From Corythucha ciliata (taxonomy: Eukaryota > Arthropoda > Insecta > Hemiptera > Tingidae), in NCBI GenBank assembly GCA_038030265.1, contig CM075939.1:19139253-19203252 (forward strand): 64,000 bases of DNA, given 5' to 3'. Position numbers and translations under genes: made by a program. The notes beneath the pieces were generated by a model that had not been told where the DNA came from, did no database searches, and saw only the letters and a list, made by a program, of their open reading frames with translations. Shown in pieces: positions 53,401 to 64,000 of this stretch; position 1 is the first letter of the stretch; every line of letters begins with the position of its first letter.

Positions 53401-56113
53401 CAAAATGTCACAATTACACAGCTATTTGTCAGAGGGTTGGCGCAGTCAGGGCTGGTTAGCCTAAGGTCCAAAATCACTTTTAAAAGACACCATACTTCTT
53501 TTTCCTAAGGAAACGTGGAAGTAAAAAAGGGCCGAAACCCTCAATTTCACTGAAATTTAGTCGTAAGACTCACAATGTCACGAATTTTCAGCCAATGTTG
53601 GAGCCAAACGTTGCAATTTTGTCGGAAGAGGGGGAGCCTTGCCGGCGCCACGTCGCGGCCGGCTAGGCCTATATGTCTGACCCCACAAACAACAATTGAA
53701 ACCTTTCAGTTTCACGGGTATTTTAGGCCCAAAACTGGCTATTTCTACGAAACTAAGACCAGAAACTCGCAATTTTGCTTACGTCAAGACCCAAAACTTG
53801 CATTTGCGCAAGAATTAAGACCAGAGTATTGCAATTTCGCGGATATTCAGCCAGGGGACTTGTTATTTCGCTCAATTTAGGACTCACACCTTCGCACTCA
53901 AATGCTTGGCGCTTAATGTTGCAGTTACACGGCCATTCGTGAGGCTATGGGCGCAGTCGGGGCCGCCAAGTCCGTGCTCACTAAACAAAAAAGACCCTCA
54001 AACTTTTGCAATTTCGCTTGAATTAAACCGATAAACTTGCTTAATTAAAGCCAGGAAAACCAGTTGCTTAAAAAACTAGGAAATTTCCAATTTCGCGGAG
54101 TATTTCCCTTAAAAAAAAAACGTTGTCACTTTGCGGCAATTCGTCAGTGCACTGTGATGGGCGGCTAACTCGAGTTCCACGGTCACAAAGAAACTGGGGG
54201 AAAAAAAATTTAAAAAAACATTCAGATTCGCGAATTTGAAACTTGCATAATTCATAAAATAAAGACAGGAAACTAGCCCTTTCGTGGACAGACCAAAAAC
54301 TTGAGTTTCACAGTATTGCCTCCGAGAGATGTGTTTTCATAGTTGCCACTAAAAATAAAATAAGTCCGAAACTTTAAAATTCGCGAAATTAAGATGTGAA
54401 ACATGCAATATCGTTAATTCCATCCAGAAATCTCCCGATTTCACTGATATTTGCCTCCAAAATTATGCTATTTTGCAGTTTGTCCGCAAGCTTGCGGCAC
54501 GATCACTTTAAAAAAAAAAAATGAAACCTGCTAATTCCGGATATTTGGACCCTCAACTTGCAATTTCACGGATATTCAGACCCCGAAGCTTGCGATTTCG
54601 CGTATATTAAGCTCGCGTATATTGAGCTTTGCGGATTTAGTGTGAATGAGCGCTTTTCTTCATTTCAGCTGTGAATTACCGTCCCCAATTTTACCCGCGA
54701 ATAATGAGCGATTTGCACAATTTTAGCTGGGACTTGGCGATTTATTACTTTGAGCTTTGATATGCACTTTTTCCAAATTTTAGCGAATTTCCGAAAAATG
54801 AACATTTTTTCTATGAGTCAGTTTTTCGGGCGGAATTTCTAGATTATTTGAGTTTTTAGGAGCAAAAAGTACAGTATTAATGCTATTCAGCCGGTTTTGA
54901 ATGGCCGAAGAAAGAACATGAAATTTTCAGGTATAAGTCCTAGGGGTTTTAATGTTATTTCTGGGACGAAATACTGGGGGGCGGGGAGAGTTGTTTGATA
55001 AAACAACTTTACTCGCGTTTTAAAGAGCATATTATACAACACAGATCCGTGGTCATCTCGGACACAAATCATTTTGTGGTTGACATTTACTTTCCCAAAA
55101 AGAACTTAAAGTGCAGCACAAAAAGTCAAAGTAATGCAGAGATACCGGTGGGGGGGGGGCATGGAAGGAAACCTGTTGGATAAAGTAGCTGGAATATTGT
55201 TTAATTAAATGAATGAGTTCATCAGATTTATGTTGGAACCCTTCCCAAAATAAAATCCTAGTTACACCACTGCAAACACCCTACTAAATTTCCCATTTTG
55301 CCTAGGATCTGCATTGCTCAACAGAGTCAGGTGTGAAGAACGCTAAGGAATTCTGCACAAATGCCTCATTTCCTGTATTCTGTATCATCGAGGGAAAAGC
55401 ATATCAATCTTCATTCGTGTGACCAATTTGAGGGTGTGCTCGGAAATGTTAACCGTAGTACCGGTCATTGCAAAAACCCACCGGGCGGCGGCGTTCGTAT
55501 ATTGTGTAAGGATTTGTCGATAGTATGCCAGGTACTTCGTATTTTGCAGCAATCTAGAATCGCCAAGTTGATACGTCCTTTAGCATTTCCGAATGTGCCC
55601 AAGCTAGAGGTTCCGGTGCAATGTCCCGTAATGCTTGTCAGCAATCGCCGGGGTACACGCCTGCATGATTTGCAAGCCGTTCAGAGTTCGGAATGAATTA
55701 GACGAACTTGTAACACAAGAAGTGCGAAGATGAAATATCCAGAGAAGAAACCCAAAGTTCTAATTACTGGAAAGTTGAGCACAACACAAGAGACATGATC
55801 ATAGACAAGCGTCTTTTTGAAGGTTTTCATTTGTCCGGCTAATCGTAATCGCCAAATTGTAAGCAACCAACAAATAATCCTTTGTATCTAGTTCCAGTAG
55901 TAATTCTAGAACTAGAATTGGGAAACATACGTCTCGTAACTCTCGCCCAGAGCACGTGCAAGATAAGATTAAAAGGCGGCTCGTTACAACAATGAAAATT
56001 GACGTAAAAATAAAAACAACGAGCTCGTACCTTTTCGATTTCACACAGTTGTCCTGAGACTCGACGTCAAGTTCCACCGTCTCTTTTCCAACGCAGTTGT
56101 CATTTTCGCTCAT
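50463..56113 (-). CDS. NMT: Glycylpeptide N-tetradecanoyltransferase (N-myristoyltransferase), complete, 11 coding exons
   Basis: Transfers myristate from myristoyl-CoA to N-terminal glycines of cytosolic proteins. Exons 5' to 3': 56031-56113, 52662-52770, 52110-52224, 51812-52028, 51621-51737, 51386-51556, 51137-51317, 50956-51073, 50743-50888, 50546-50683, 50463-50483. All junctions are GT-AG and in phase; the product is 471 aa (human NMT1: 496). An acidic N-terminus is followed by a basic cluster (about 30-37), as in the ribosome-targeting region of animal NMTs. Both family signatures are intact: EINFLCVHK (about 220-228) and KFGIGDG (about 441-447). [19 protein letters not shown] and [13 protein letters not shown] also match. 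The protein ends ALVLQ; in this family the C-terminal carboxylate is the catalytic base. ATG at 56113 was chosen because the upstream in-frame codon is TTG. Confidence 0.95.
52771..56030. other. NMT intron 1 (3.3 kb), family B repeats
   Basis: Between the exon with the start codon and exon 2. 53270-54620 is a long, diverged array of roughly 30-bp family B units (acttgcaatttcgcggatat, ttcagccag), followed by a few family A units to 54800. A reversed ACTTCC motif lies near 53505, a G-run near 55150, and a gttacaccactg terminal-type motif near 55263. No exon recognised; the plus-strand ORFs at 53575-53880 and 55361-55696 are not protein-like. Confidence 0.6.
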
Positions 56114-56683
56114 TTTTCGTTCCAACTGATCTCACGCACGCCCGTCCTGGGTCCTTCCCCACTTGGTTTTCACCGGAATTATCAGTCACAAAGGGCCAGC
56201 AGCTTTGTACGGGGGCAAAAAAACTTCTAGTCGAACGAAAAGGTCACAGAAGTCATGCACTTGACGTCGGGTTCGCAAATAAGAAATTATTCGTCCGCCA
56301 ATTACCCAAATTAATGAAAGAAAAAAAAGCACTTAATCACCCCCAAACGAAACCTTCTTGAGGTTAGTCGGAGCTGCAGGTTATGATGCCCCGGTGGGTA
56401 CGGGAGGTCATGGTCATCGACTCTTCAACAGAGAGCAACTGTTCAACTTATTAAAATTTGATCAGTTCATAATGAGAGACTTCACCTGAGTTAGTAGTTA
56501 TTATTTATTCCATTTCAGAATCTTCAACTGTCAACGTTGGATTAACCGTTTTCGTTATTTCCTTGGTCCACTGCAGTCCACTGACCAAATATTTCCAACT
56601 TTTCAGTCTAAGGGGAGCGAAATCGGTGACTTCTATTATGTGTCCGTTACGGCTACGGGTGGTTACGGGACTTCTGCTGAAGT
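56114..56683 (-). promoter_or_regulatory. NMT upstream region
   Basis: 570 bp between the NMT start codon and the hAT-like element. It should contain the 5' UTR and promoter. I see no TATA box or named factor site that I would assign. The sequence appears free of the repeats that fill the rest of the window. Confidence 0.4.
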
Positions 56684-57136
56684 CAGTGGCGTAGGTAGGA
56701 ATTTGTCCTAGGGGGGGATCAGATTGAAATCTCGTAAGGGTGAGGGGTGGGGGGTAATTTCACATTTTAGTCATCATTCCACCCAGCCAGCACACTATCT
56801 CGAATCTGGACATCTTACTGTTCTCATCATAGCCTCAATCTCTCAGTTATATGGGCGATTTTTGGACTCTACCCGAAAATTAGCACTTTTTTGGCCGAGT
56901 GTATCGTTCTTCTCAATTTACGCCACAGAAACCGCCCCACCGCGTTTTGCCCCACCCCCTCCCATAACCATCAATTTGCGCATTTTCTCAACTTTAGGAG
57001 CAAAGTATCGTTTTTATCCCGAGAGCGATGTTTCTTGATTATCCACGAGTTTTGGCGTTTCCCTCAATTTTAGCACACATTACCGATTTTTAAAAATTGT
57101 TTACCAGGGAATTAGCACTTTCGTCAGTTTTAGCTT

Positions 57137-57845
57137 GATTTTTTTTTAAATTATTACATGTTGCAACTGCTATATAATACAAATAAGAATTAAATAAACA
57201 TCTAGCAACTTCACTTTCACATTGCACAGTTTGTGGCTTCACTACACTTATAATGTACCTACCAAGTCAAGGGGTTTGGTCCGTTTTAGCCGTCGAAGGT
57301 CTCCTGCAGTATCCAGCAAGACGAGTGCCTCAATATTAGGGTGTTTGTGGAGGCTTTTTTCGTGCTCCGCTGCTCGTTTTTTGATAGCTTCTGCCACCGT
57401 TTCAATTTGCAGGTCAAGCCCTCGTACATACCAGGGCGCATTTGTTATCATTCTCAAAACTTTGTTTTGAAAAGTTTGTATGACTTTGACATTGCTTTTC
57501 TTGGTGCAGCCCCAAAGCTGACACCCGTAGGCCCAGAACGGCTTCAGAACTTGCTGGTATAGCAGGAGCTTGTTGGCCATCGAGAGCTCAGAATGCTTCC
57601 CGAGCAGCCAGTACATTTTTCTGAGCTTGGTGTTGAGTTCCTCTTTTTTCTTTTTGACGTGAGGCTTCCACCGGAGTTTAGCATCCAGCGTCATTCCTGG
57701 GTACTTCGCCGTGTTTGCAAATGGTATTATTTTCTCATTGAGTTGCACGGGGATTGGGGTGGTCTTGCGATTTGTAAAGTTTACATGAACAGATTTCTTC
57801 TCGTTGAGTTTTATTCTCCACTTTTTTGTCCAGGTGTTTAGGTAT
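57137..57845 (-). mobile_element. 5'-truncated Jockey-type LINE, reverse-transcriptase C-terminus
   Basis: Minus strand, open from about 57843 to the stop at 57248. The translation is the typical Jockey end: KKWRIKLNEKKSVHVNFT, then AKYPGMTLDAKLRWKPHV, KMYWLLGKHSELS, LKPFWAYGCQLWG, FQNKVLRMITNAPWYV. The usual KYLG is KYPG here. The catalytic core of the polymerase and the endonuclease lie upstream and are missing. A 3' tail of about 100 nt ends in an A-run (57137-57145). No fr frameshift or stop breaks the remaining ORF, so the insertion is fairly young. Confidence 0.85.
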
Positions 57846-58809
57846 TTAGGTGTTTAGGCTTAAAATTAACCTTTCTCTTAATTTTGACCAGGCTGATTAT
57901 TTATTTTCTGAATATTACCCGCAAATTAGCGGTTTTCCACATTTTACCACCGCATTAGCAAAACTATATAACTTTTATAGGTATAGAGTATTGCTTCTTT
58001 TCAGTTCTAGCCGTGAATTAGCGTATTTTTTAACATTATACTATAGCCATGCATGAAATTGCCATATTTCTGAATTTTAGCTACAAAAATGCCTTCGGAA
58101 GGTGCGAATTTAAATTATAAATGTATTTTTTTTTTTTTTTTTAACCAAAAAATGTACATCTATCCATTCATTTCTGTCAAAAAATCATCATTTTTATTAA
58201 ATTATAAATTTCACGATAGTTAGTGATGTTTCTCAATTTTAGCAGCGTGGTAGCGTTTCCAACCCATGCATTACCTATCTAGTTTTGTCAATTTTTGCCA
58301 GGAATTGGCGTTTGACTCAATTTAAGCTGCAAATTAGCAATTTTGTCCATTTTTAACTGAGAATTAGCACTTTTCCCCAATTCGAACTGAAAATTAACGT
58401 TTTTCTTAGTTTTAGCTGCGCTAATTGGTGATTTTTTCAAGTTTTGCTGTGAATTAGTGATTTTCTTCATTTAGTAACCGCGAATTAATGCTTTTCCACA
58501 ACTTTATATCTGCAAATTGCAAATTGGCGATTTTTCCCAATTTCAGCTGTGAAATAGCGTTTTGTGATAATTTTGCGGCCATTCAGCATCCTATTACCTT
58601 TTTCATACGCGAATGAGCGATTTTATGCCATTACATTTTGAATTTGCCATTTTTGTCCAATATTTTAACTTTAACGCGTCTTTTATTTGTCAATATTATA
58701 GCGTGTTTTATCAACTTTAACCGCGGGGTTTGCCCAAATACAACACTTTTGCGTTGATTTCCACAATTTATTCGAAGAATGGCCTCTATGTACCGCGAAT
58801 CAGCGATTT

Positions 58810-60050
58810 TTACTTCCATGTTCCCGTAGGGAAGGAAGTTTGGTAGTAATGGGGGGAAAAAAAATTTTAGCTGACACCAGATTCCTGTTCCTGGACCCCG
58901 AAAAGGCCTAAATCTCGATTTTCAGTATGGCGTCTGTCGTCCGTCGTCCACTTTTTTCTTGACAGATCTGGACGAGTGATGGCTCAAAAGTTGTGTTTTC
59001 ATCTCTAGATGTACCCCGTAAAATTTGAAAACGATTGGTTGAGTGATTTGGAAGATATTATAACAAATGTGTTCGGAGTAAAAATGGTTGGACCCTTATA
59101 ATTCCAAGAGAATATTATAAAATTTGATGATCGATCGTTCAAAATGGTCATCTAGGTTCCTAGAAGACGCTGCTAAAATTTAAATAAGATTTGTTGAGCG
59201 GTACAGTTGCTAAGGTTTGGAATGCGTTTCAGCTCTTTTTTTGCCCCAAACCTATCTCCTACCAGAATTTTAGTCCGATTTCCTCTCATGATGGCTTAAA
59301 ATGACCACAACAAAATTCCCCATCGATGAACTGGCCATTTTTTCGAAATTCAATTTGGTTATTTTTAAATTAATTTTTTAAACAAATTGACGAGGATGTA
59401 TTCGAAGATTCGTTTCTCTTCGATTATTTAGAGTTTTAGCGAGTGTCTTATTGATCAAATTGTGTCCATTATTTAATTCATTGATCGTGTTGAATATTTC
59501 AAATTGATAGTTACCGTTAAAGAGAACTATATTAGGCTACAAAATTCATTATTCGTCACGTCATTAGAATTTGTGTGTTCATATTTTTTTGTGTGTTATA
59601 ATTGCATCAATCGTTGACATGGGATGAATATTGAGAGACATATAGAGCTCTTTCCAGCAAATTTTAGAACTTTGGCATTTTTATGAGAACAGAACTTCAG
59701 GACAGGCTAGGGCAAATTAATTAATTTTGATGGGTGAGTTTTAATGATTAATCACTCGTGCCGGAATTGTTTCATGTGAAAGGCGTGGGGTCCTCCACAC
59801 AAACTTAATGTAAATTTCAGCCCTCAAAACTTGAGGTGTCGCCTACAGGGAAGGGGGTCGCGAAGGACGTGCTTTTAGCAGTGAATTAACACTTTTTCAC
59901 TTGAATTAGCGTTTTTTCTATACTTTATCCGCAAATTAACAGATCTTTCACAATTTTAGCCGCGAATTAATTAGGGATTCTTCTCAGTTTAGTCCGCGAA
60001 ATAGGATTGTTCCAAGTTTAGCCGCTAAGTAGAGCTTTTGGTCAATTTCA
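58810..60050 (+). mobile_element. Insertion of about 1.24 kb starting with the ACTTCC hairpin
   Basis: The other copy of the surrounding element reads straight through at about 44215-44250 (ttcttaatt next to gcgattttt), so this block is an insertion. It begins acttccatgttcccgtaggg and aaggaagt, the same hairpin start as the repeats at 10853, 19446 and 32525. It ends in a short family A stretch (59870-60050). No coding region. The exact right end is uncertain. Confidence 0.65.
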
Positions 60051-61789
60051 TTTTCTTAATTTTAGTCTGGAAGTTGCATCGTGAGACCACGAATCAGCGC
60101 TTTTTAGCAGCTATAGCCACGAATATTACCGATTTTTGTCTGATAGAGGGTCCGGGGCGGCCCCCCCCCCCCCGTAACTTGGTACACTCCTGCGTTTGGT
60201 CCGAAGTCGGGCTGCTTTAATTCCAGAAAATCTGCTAAACCTAACTTCAACGTGAAACGCTCATTTTTTGAGATTTTATTGGGCTCTTCGTTATAATACT
60301 AGCGCTCCTTCGTTCGTGTACTTGCAGCTCTGGGGGGGGGGGGATCTATCCCCATATCCCCCCCGTACCTACGCGCCTGGCTGAAGTGAGTAGTGCTGTG
60401 CAAAAAAAGTGTCTCTCTCTCTCCCCTTGATCGCAGCACGACCACACATGACTCCCCTATCCATTGTTCCCTGTACAACTGCTGACTGCCAGCACACCAG
60501 CAGTGCCGGCTTTAAAGGGGGGCGACCGCCCGTGGGCTCCGGGTCGCGGGTCCTAAAGGGGCGCGTGGTGAAAAGGCGGACGAAAAATAATGCCCTAAGA
60601 AGCGCATTTTATGTGAATACTATTTTTCACAACGGTAATCATCGAAATAAATTATTAGTTCAAAAGGAGCGTTGGCATATTGTCATTTTTGGGGCCTTCT
60701 GGAGACGATTTCGCAGCAAATGTAGAGAAAATACGCTGATCTCCATTGTCTGGAGGTCCTCAGGCGCCTAAAACTGAGAAAGCGCCCTGTTGTGCTGATC
60801 TTGAGGCAAGTACGTGGCAAAAATGTTGAAAAGTGCTAATATTCGTCGATCAGGGGCGGATCCAGTTCTGAACCCTAGGGGGGGGGGGGTAATGCCGTTG
60901 ACCCCTCTTCCTTAACACCAACACCCTCAAGTTACCTCATTCCATTGATTCCAAAATTCATAGAATTTTGGGGTGATGTTTCAAGACACCTGTGCCGAAT
61001 TAGTCCTGCCAAATTATTCTTTTAGCCTACAAATTACCGGTTAGCGACGCTATAGGGAGTCCCAGAGGACACCAAAACGTTAAGTTTAAAGCATAAATTA
61101 TGGTTTTCTGGAGGCAAAATGGTCAGTTTGTTGATATAAAATCTAGACCTCATAAAATTTTCAACCGAGGCGAAGGGGCTTGAAAAAGTTGGGTAAGCTA
61201 ATGGAATGAAAGTTGATGGCAAGAAATCAAGCTCACAGAAAAGTTGTTCTTAGCGTTTCAGAGTTTTCATTTTTCTGTCGAAAACTTTCTACTTATACAT
61301 ACAGGTTGGAGGGAAACAAGTGCAGAAAAAAAAAAATTGGAAGAATTTAGACCTAATTTGCAATCGAAAACGCTAAATACACCACATGGTACGAAAATCA
61401 AAATCCATCGAGACATGATTTTTCCAACATCCCTAACTAAATGCGAGTAACTCGCTTTGTATCAGACTTTCTGCAAATTTATGGCGATGGATTCGGGAAA
61501 AACACACTCTGCCACCTTGACAGACCCTGTCAGCACTCTGACAGAAAGTCAGGACTAGCAATTTTCGTCATAAATAACTATTTTCTGTCGCCTCGGCAGC
61601 TCCTTAAGATTGTACGATATGGGGATTTTTAATTTTCCATAAAAGTCAACCCCCACTTGTCCATACTAAAACTGCGCCTATCGACTTTCCATGGATCAGA
61701 GAATCGTCTTCAACGTGTCACATTCAAAATTACTCATGAGCGTTAGTTTGATTAATTGGCAATTTTCCAGCAAAAATGACAATTTTTTT

Positions 61790-62470
61790 TAAAGAAGAAA
61801 AGAGCGATTTTTCACTTCAAAATCGTTCGTTTTGTCCTGCAAAATTCAAACAATCCTTGCGAATTTCAACGTGCTAAACGTCATGAAAACCTCACCGTCA
61901 GAGGGCCTTTGAATGGAACTCAGTGAACGCCCACCAAAGTATCAAAAAATGTCGCCCTAGCAGCTGGCTGTCAAATGTAGTGCGTTTACTACAACGAATT
62001 TCGACTTTTTTAGTTAATTTGCTCATGTTCGACAAAAATTACCACTCAGTGTTACTCTCTACTGTTATTTAGCCATTTCTGCACACAATGCCTAATCTAC
62101 TGATAACGCCGAAATTCGTATATTAGTAGTGAAATCACTCTATTCGACAGCCAGCTGCCGGAGCGATATCTTTTGATGCTTTGTTGAGCCTTCACATTCA
62201 GTTCCATTCAAAGGACCGCTTTACATGAGGCTTTAAGCCCCGTTCACCAAGCTCTATGTTTTCGTTGAGTGGAGTCTATGCAACCTATCAAAATGCTTCA
62301 GTTTTCGAGGGAATACATTTGTTTGGTTGCTTAGACTCCTCACAACGCAAATATAGATCTTGTGAACGGGCTTTTAATGATTTTTAGCACGTTGAAAATC
62401 GCAAGGATCGTTTGAATTTTGCTGGTTAAACCACTGATTTTGAAGAGCACTCTTTTTCCCCAAAAATGGT
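61790..62470. repeat. Foldback with long arms
   Basis: 61790-61985 and 62140-62470 are inverted copies, for example caaaattcaaacaatccttg against aaggatcgtttgaattttg, and cagctggctgtc against gacagccagctg. The right arm is interrupted by a hairpin at about 62234-62376 that is absent from the left arm. Confidence 0.7.
62234..62376. mobile_element. Nested hairpin, AGCCCCGTTCAC ends
   Basis: Left end agccccgttcaccaagctct, right end agatcttgtgaacgggct. It breaks the right arm of the foldback between tgaggcttta and ttttaatgatt, so it is younger than the foldback. Confidence 0.65.
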
Positions 62471-62632
62471 CATTTCTGCCAAAAAAAATCGCTAATTTTT
62501 TTTCTTTTTAACGCTAATAGAAAATGAGTAATTTTCATGAGTTTTCTACCAAAATTTCCCCTTCAGAAGGGCCGAAAACCCGATTTGTTTTGCCTGAAAC
62601 TCAAAAAGTACGCGTTCTAAGGAAATTTTCCG

Positions 62633-62783
62633 TAAAGCTGGGTTTTCCTATTGCGGCGCAAAACGCTTAGCGAGCGCAGCGTATAACATTTATTCCTAGT
62701 TACTACATGTTCACTTTTCGACTGGGAAACAATTTAAATGACGCTGCGCTGAGCGTTTTGCGCAGCTGGGAAAATCCGGCTTA
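62633..62783. mobile_element. GC-rich hairpin element
   Basis: Left arm aagctgggttttcc then gcgcaaaacgcttagcg and gcagcgt; right arm acgctgcgctgagcgttttg, cgcagctgggaaaatccggctt. The spacer of about 60 bp is AT-rich. MITE-like. Confidence 0.7.
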
Positions 62784-63339
62784 AGACGTTGAAGAGCGCT
62801 GAATCTCCTTTAGAACTCAAACAACCCTCTATATTTAAAGACCAGCAGCCAGGTAACTTGTCAGTGACACAATTCCAGAGTTAATGACATTTTTGGGTGT
62901 TGATTCAGGATGTATAAGGATGTCACACGATTTTTTCCACCTAAATTTCAAGGTGGAAACATATTGGAGGGTAATCTACCCTAGTACCCTGCAAAAAGTT
63001 AAGGAGCATTTGATTATCTTCGAAAACAGGACGGACGTATTCATCACAAATGATTCTCTCAACTCGAAAAAATTCTGCACGATCTCATACATGAAGACTC
63101 ACTTTATGGGAAGGTGAGGCTACGAAATTGGCATTACTGGGGAGGGGGTAGCCTTCGTACATTGAGAGAATCGACAAATAAGATTGCCAACCACCGCTTG
63201 TCCTCAGGAAATCGTCGTGATATTCTTTCTGTCTTTCTTAAAAAATCAACTTTTCTGAAATCCTGGGGGAGGGGGGGGGTAGTTACCCCCATTACCCCCC
63301 TCCTATGGATCCGCTCCTGCGTCGTCGATCGTCGTGGCC

Positions 63340-64000
63340 GAAATTGTTCAAAAGTGAAGATTTCTTGTATCTACATCCATGGAACCAAAATCGAGAACGA
63401 CGCTCATTTCCGGCCTAAAATTGCTAAAAATGGCAAATTCACGGATGAAATGAAGAAAAATCATTGATTAACGGATAGAATTAAGAAAAATCTTTCCATG
63501 GCAACTTCGTGAATGAAAATGAAAAAATGAGGAAAGAACGCTAATTGGCGGATAAAATTCAGGAAAAGCGCTGATTGTGGCCAACATTGAGAAATTTTAA
63601 TTCACAGTAGAAATGTAGATAAATCGGTAATTAGCGGCTAAAAGGAGAAAAACGCTAATTTGTGGCTAAAACAAAGAAAAATGGGGAGGGATGGGAGGAT
63701 TCCTCCCGGGCCCGGGCTTTTTAGGGGGGCCCGGCATCATGTTTTAAAAATAATTAAATTGTAAGGCATTATTTCATAATAAAATAATAATAAAAAGAGA
63801 CAAAAAAGCTCGCTTGATGCATTATTTCTCAATTTTTTTTTGTTTATTTATGAAGAACACACTAAGACCATGGGTCCTCCGTCTGAACGCAATTGACTAA
63901 CAAACTAAGTAACTATAAACGCAATTAGCTGGTGCTACTCGTGTGCCAGCAGTTACACTTGATAAAGACACGTGCGGATACTTATCAACTAACGAGAAAA
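63340..64000. repeat. Family A units and AT-rich end of window
   Basis: 63400-63680 holds about nine diverged family A units (ggctaaaa, gagaaaaa, cgctaatt). A GC palindrome, tcctcccgggcccgggctt, lies near 63700. The rest to 64000 is AT-rich with no gene seen. Confidence 0.55.

Larger units (their letters stand above)
56684..60379. mobile_element. hAT-like non-autonomous element, copy 2 (GCTGAAGT duplication)
   Basis: The left end reads CAGTGGCGTAGGTAGG and the right end reads CGTACCTACGCGCCTG. GCTGAAGT is duplicated exactly on both sides (56676-56683, 60380-60387). It is the same element as 43875-48019 in the opposite orientation: 56684-57130 matches 48019-47590, 57860-58809 matches 46700-44200 (skipping one tandem unit), and 60051-60379 matches 44240-43875. 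It carries two later insertions: a LINE tail and an ACTTCC-type block. Confidence 0.85.
60851..63321. mobile_element. Candidate element with CAGGGGCGGATCC / GGATCCGCTCCTG ends
   Basis: The left end CAGGGGCGGATCC is inverted at about 63307-63319 as GGATCCGCTCCTG. TCGTCGAT lies just before the left end (60843-60850) and at 63322-63329, a possible 8-bp duplication offset by two bases. Both ends adjoin G-runs. The interior has nested hairpins and no transposase. Confidence 0.45.

Noticed and set aside
56111..56125. Upstream start of NMT at 56125
   Set aside because: The codon there is TTG; the first in-frame ATG is at 56113.
43875..60379. Single large inverted duplication of genomic DNA around NMT
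   Set aside because: Each arm has transposon-type ends and its own, different 8-bp target duplication, so they are two independent insertions of one element.

Overview
This is eukaryotic nuclear DNA, most likely from an arthropod and probably an insect. The evidence is spliced genes with mostly 50-150 bp introns, AATAAA polyadenylation signals, a Jockey-type LINE tail, C2H2 zinc-finger paralogues, and very dense short inverted-repeat elements. The style of the repeats and zinc fingers suggests a hemipteran such as a whitefly, but that is only an impression. The window is gene-poor and repeat-rich.

The right half carries three loci on the minus strand, in transcription order. (1) N-myristoyltransferase (NMT), 11 coding exons, 56113 to 50463. 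I rebuilt it exon by exon with every splice phase consistent; it gives 471 aa and includes a 21-nt last exon. (2) CEP290, the ciliary transition-zone protein, 29 coding exons, 49790 to 28505, again with all phases consistent; it gives 1404 aa. A consensus RFX X-box lies about 110 bp upstream of its ATG. (3) A small locus, 28008 to 27412, with two membrane-protein ORFs in the same frame, separated by one TGA.

The left half (1-27 kb) holds two intact paralogous C2H2 zinc-finger genes (8.6-9.2 kb and 15.2-15.7 kb), a remnant of a third at the left edge, a possible small membrane protein at 12.9-13.2 kb, and two isolated plus-strand exons (a THAP-like one at 10.0 kb and an unidentified one at 14.3 kb). 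At 2.0-3.5 kb there are broken duplicates of CEP290 exons with flanking intron DNA.

Nearly everything else is repeat. Two copies of one large element (43875-48019 inside CEP290 intron 1, and 56684-60379 upstream of NMT) have CAG(G/T)GGCGTAGG-type ends and each has its own perfect 8-bp target-site duplication, which is hAT-like. Other elements include a 2.6-kb foldback with ATAAT flanks (3723-6347), a 778-bp element with CCGTACGG flanks (16867-17644), and a 4.2-kb element with ACGT-rich subterminal arrays (21258-25501). Three classes of roughly 30-bp degenerate repeats that share an AATT(T)CGCGG core fill introns and intergenic DNA. No prokaryotic-style system, CRISPR or operon is present.
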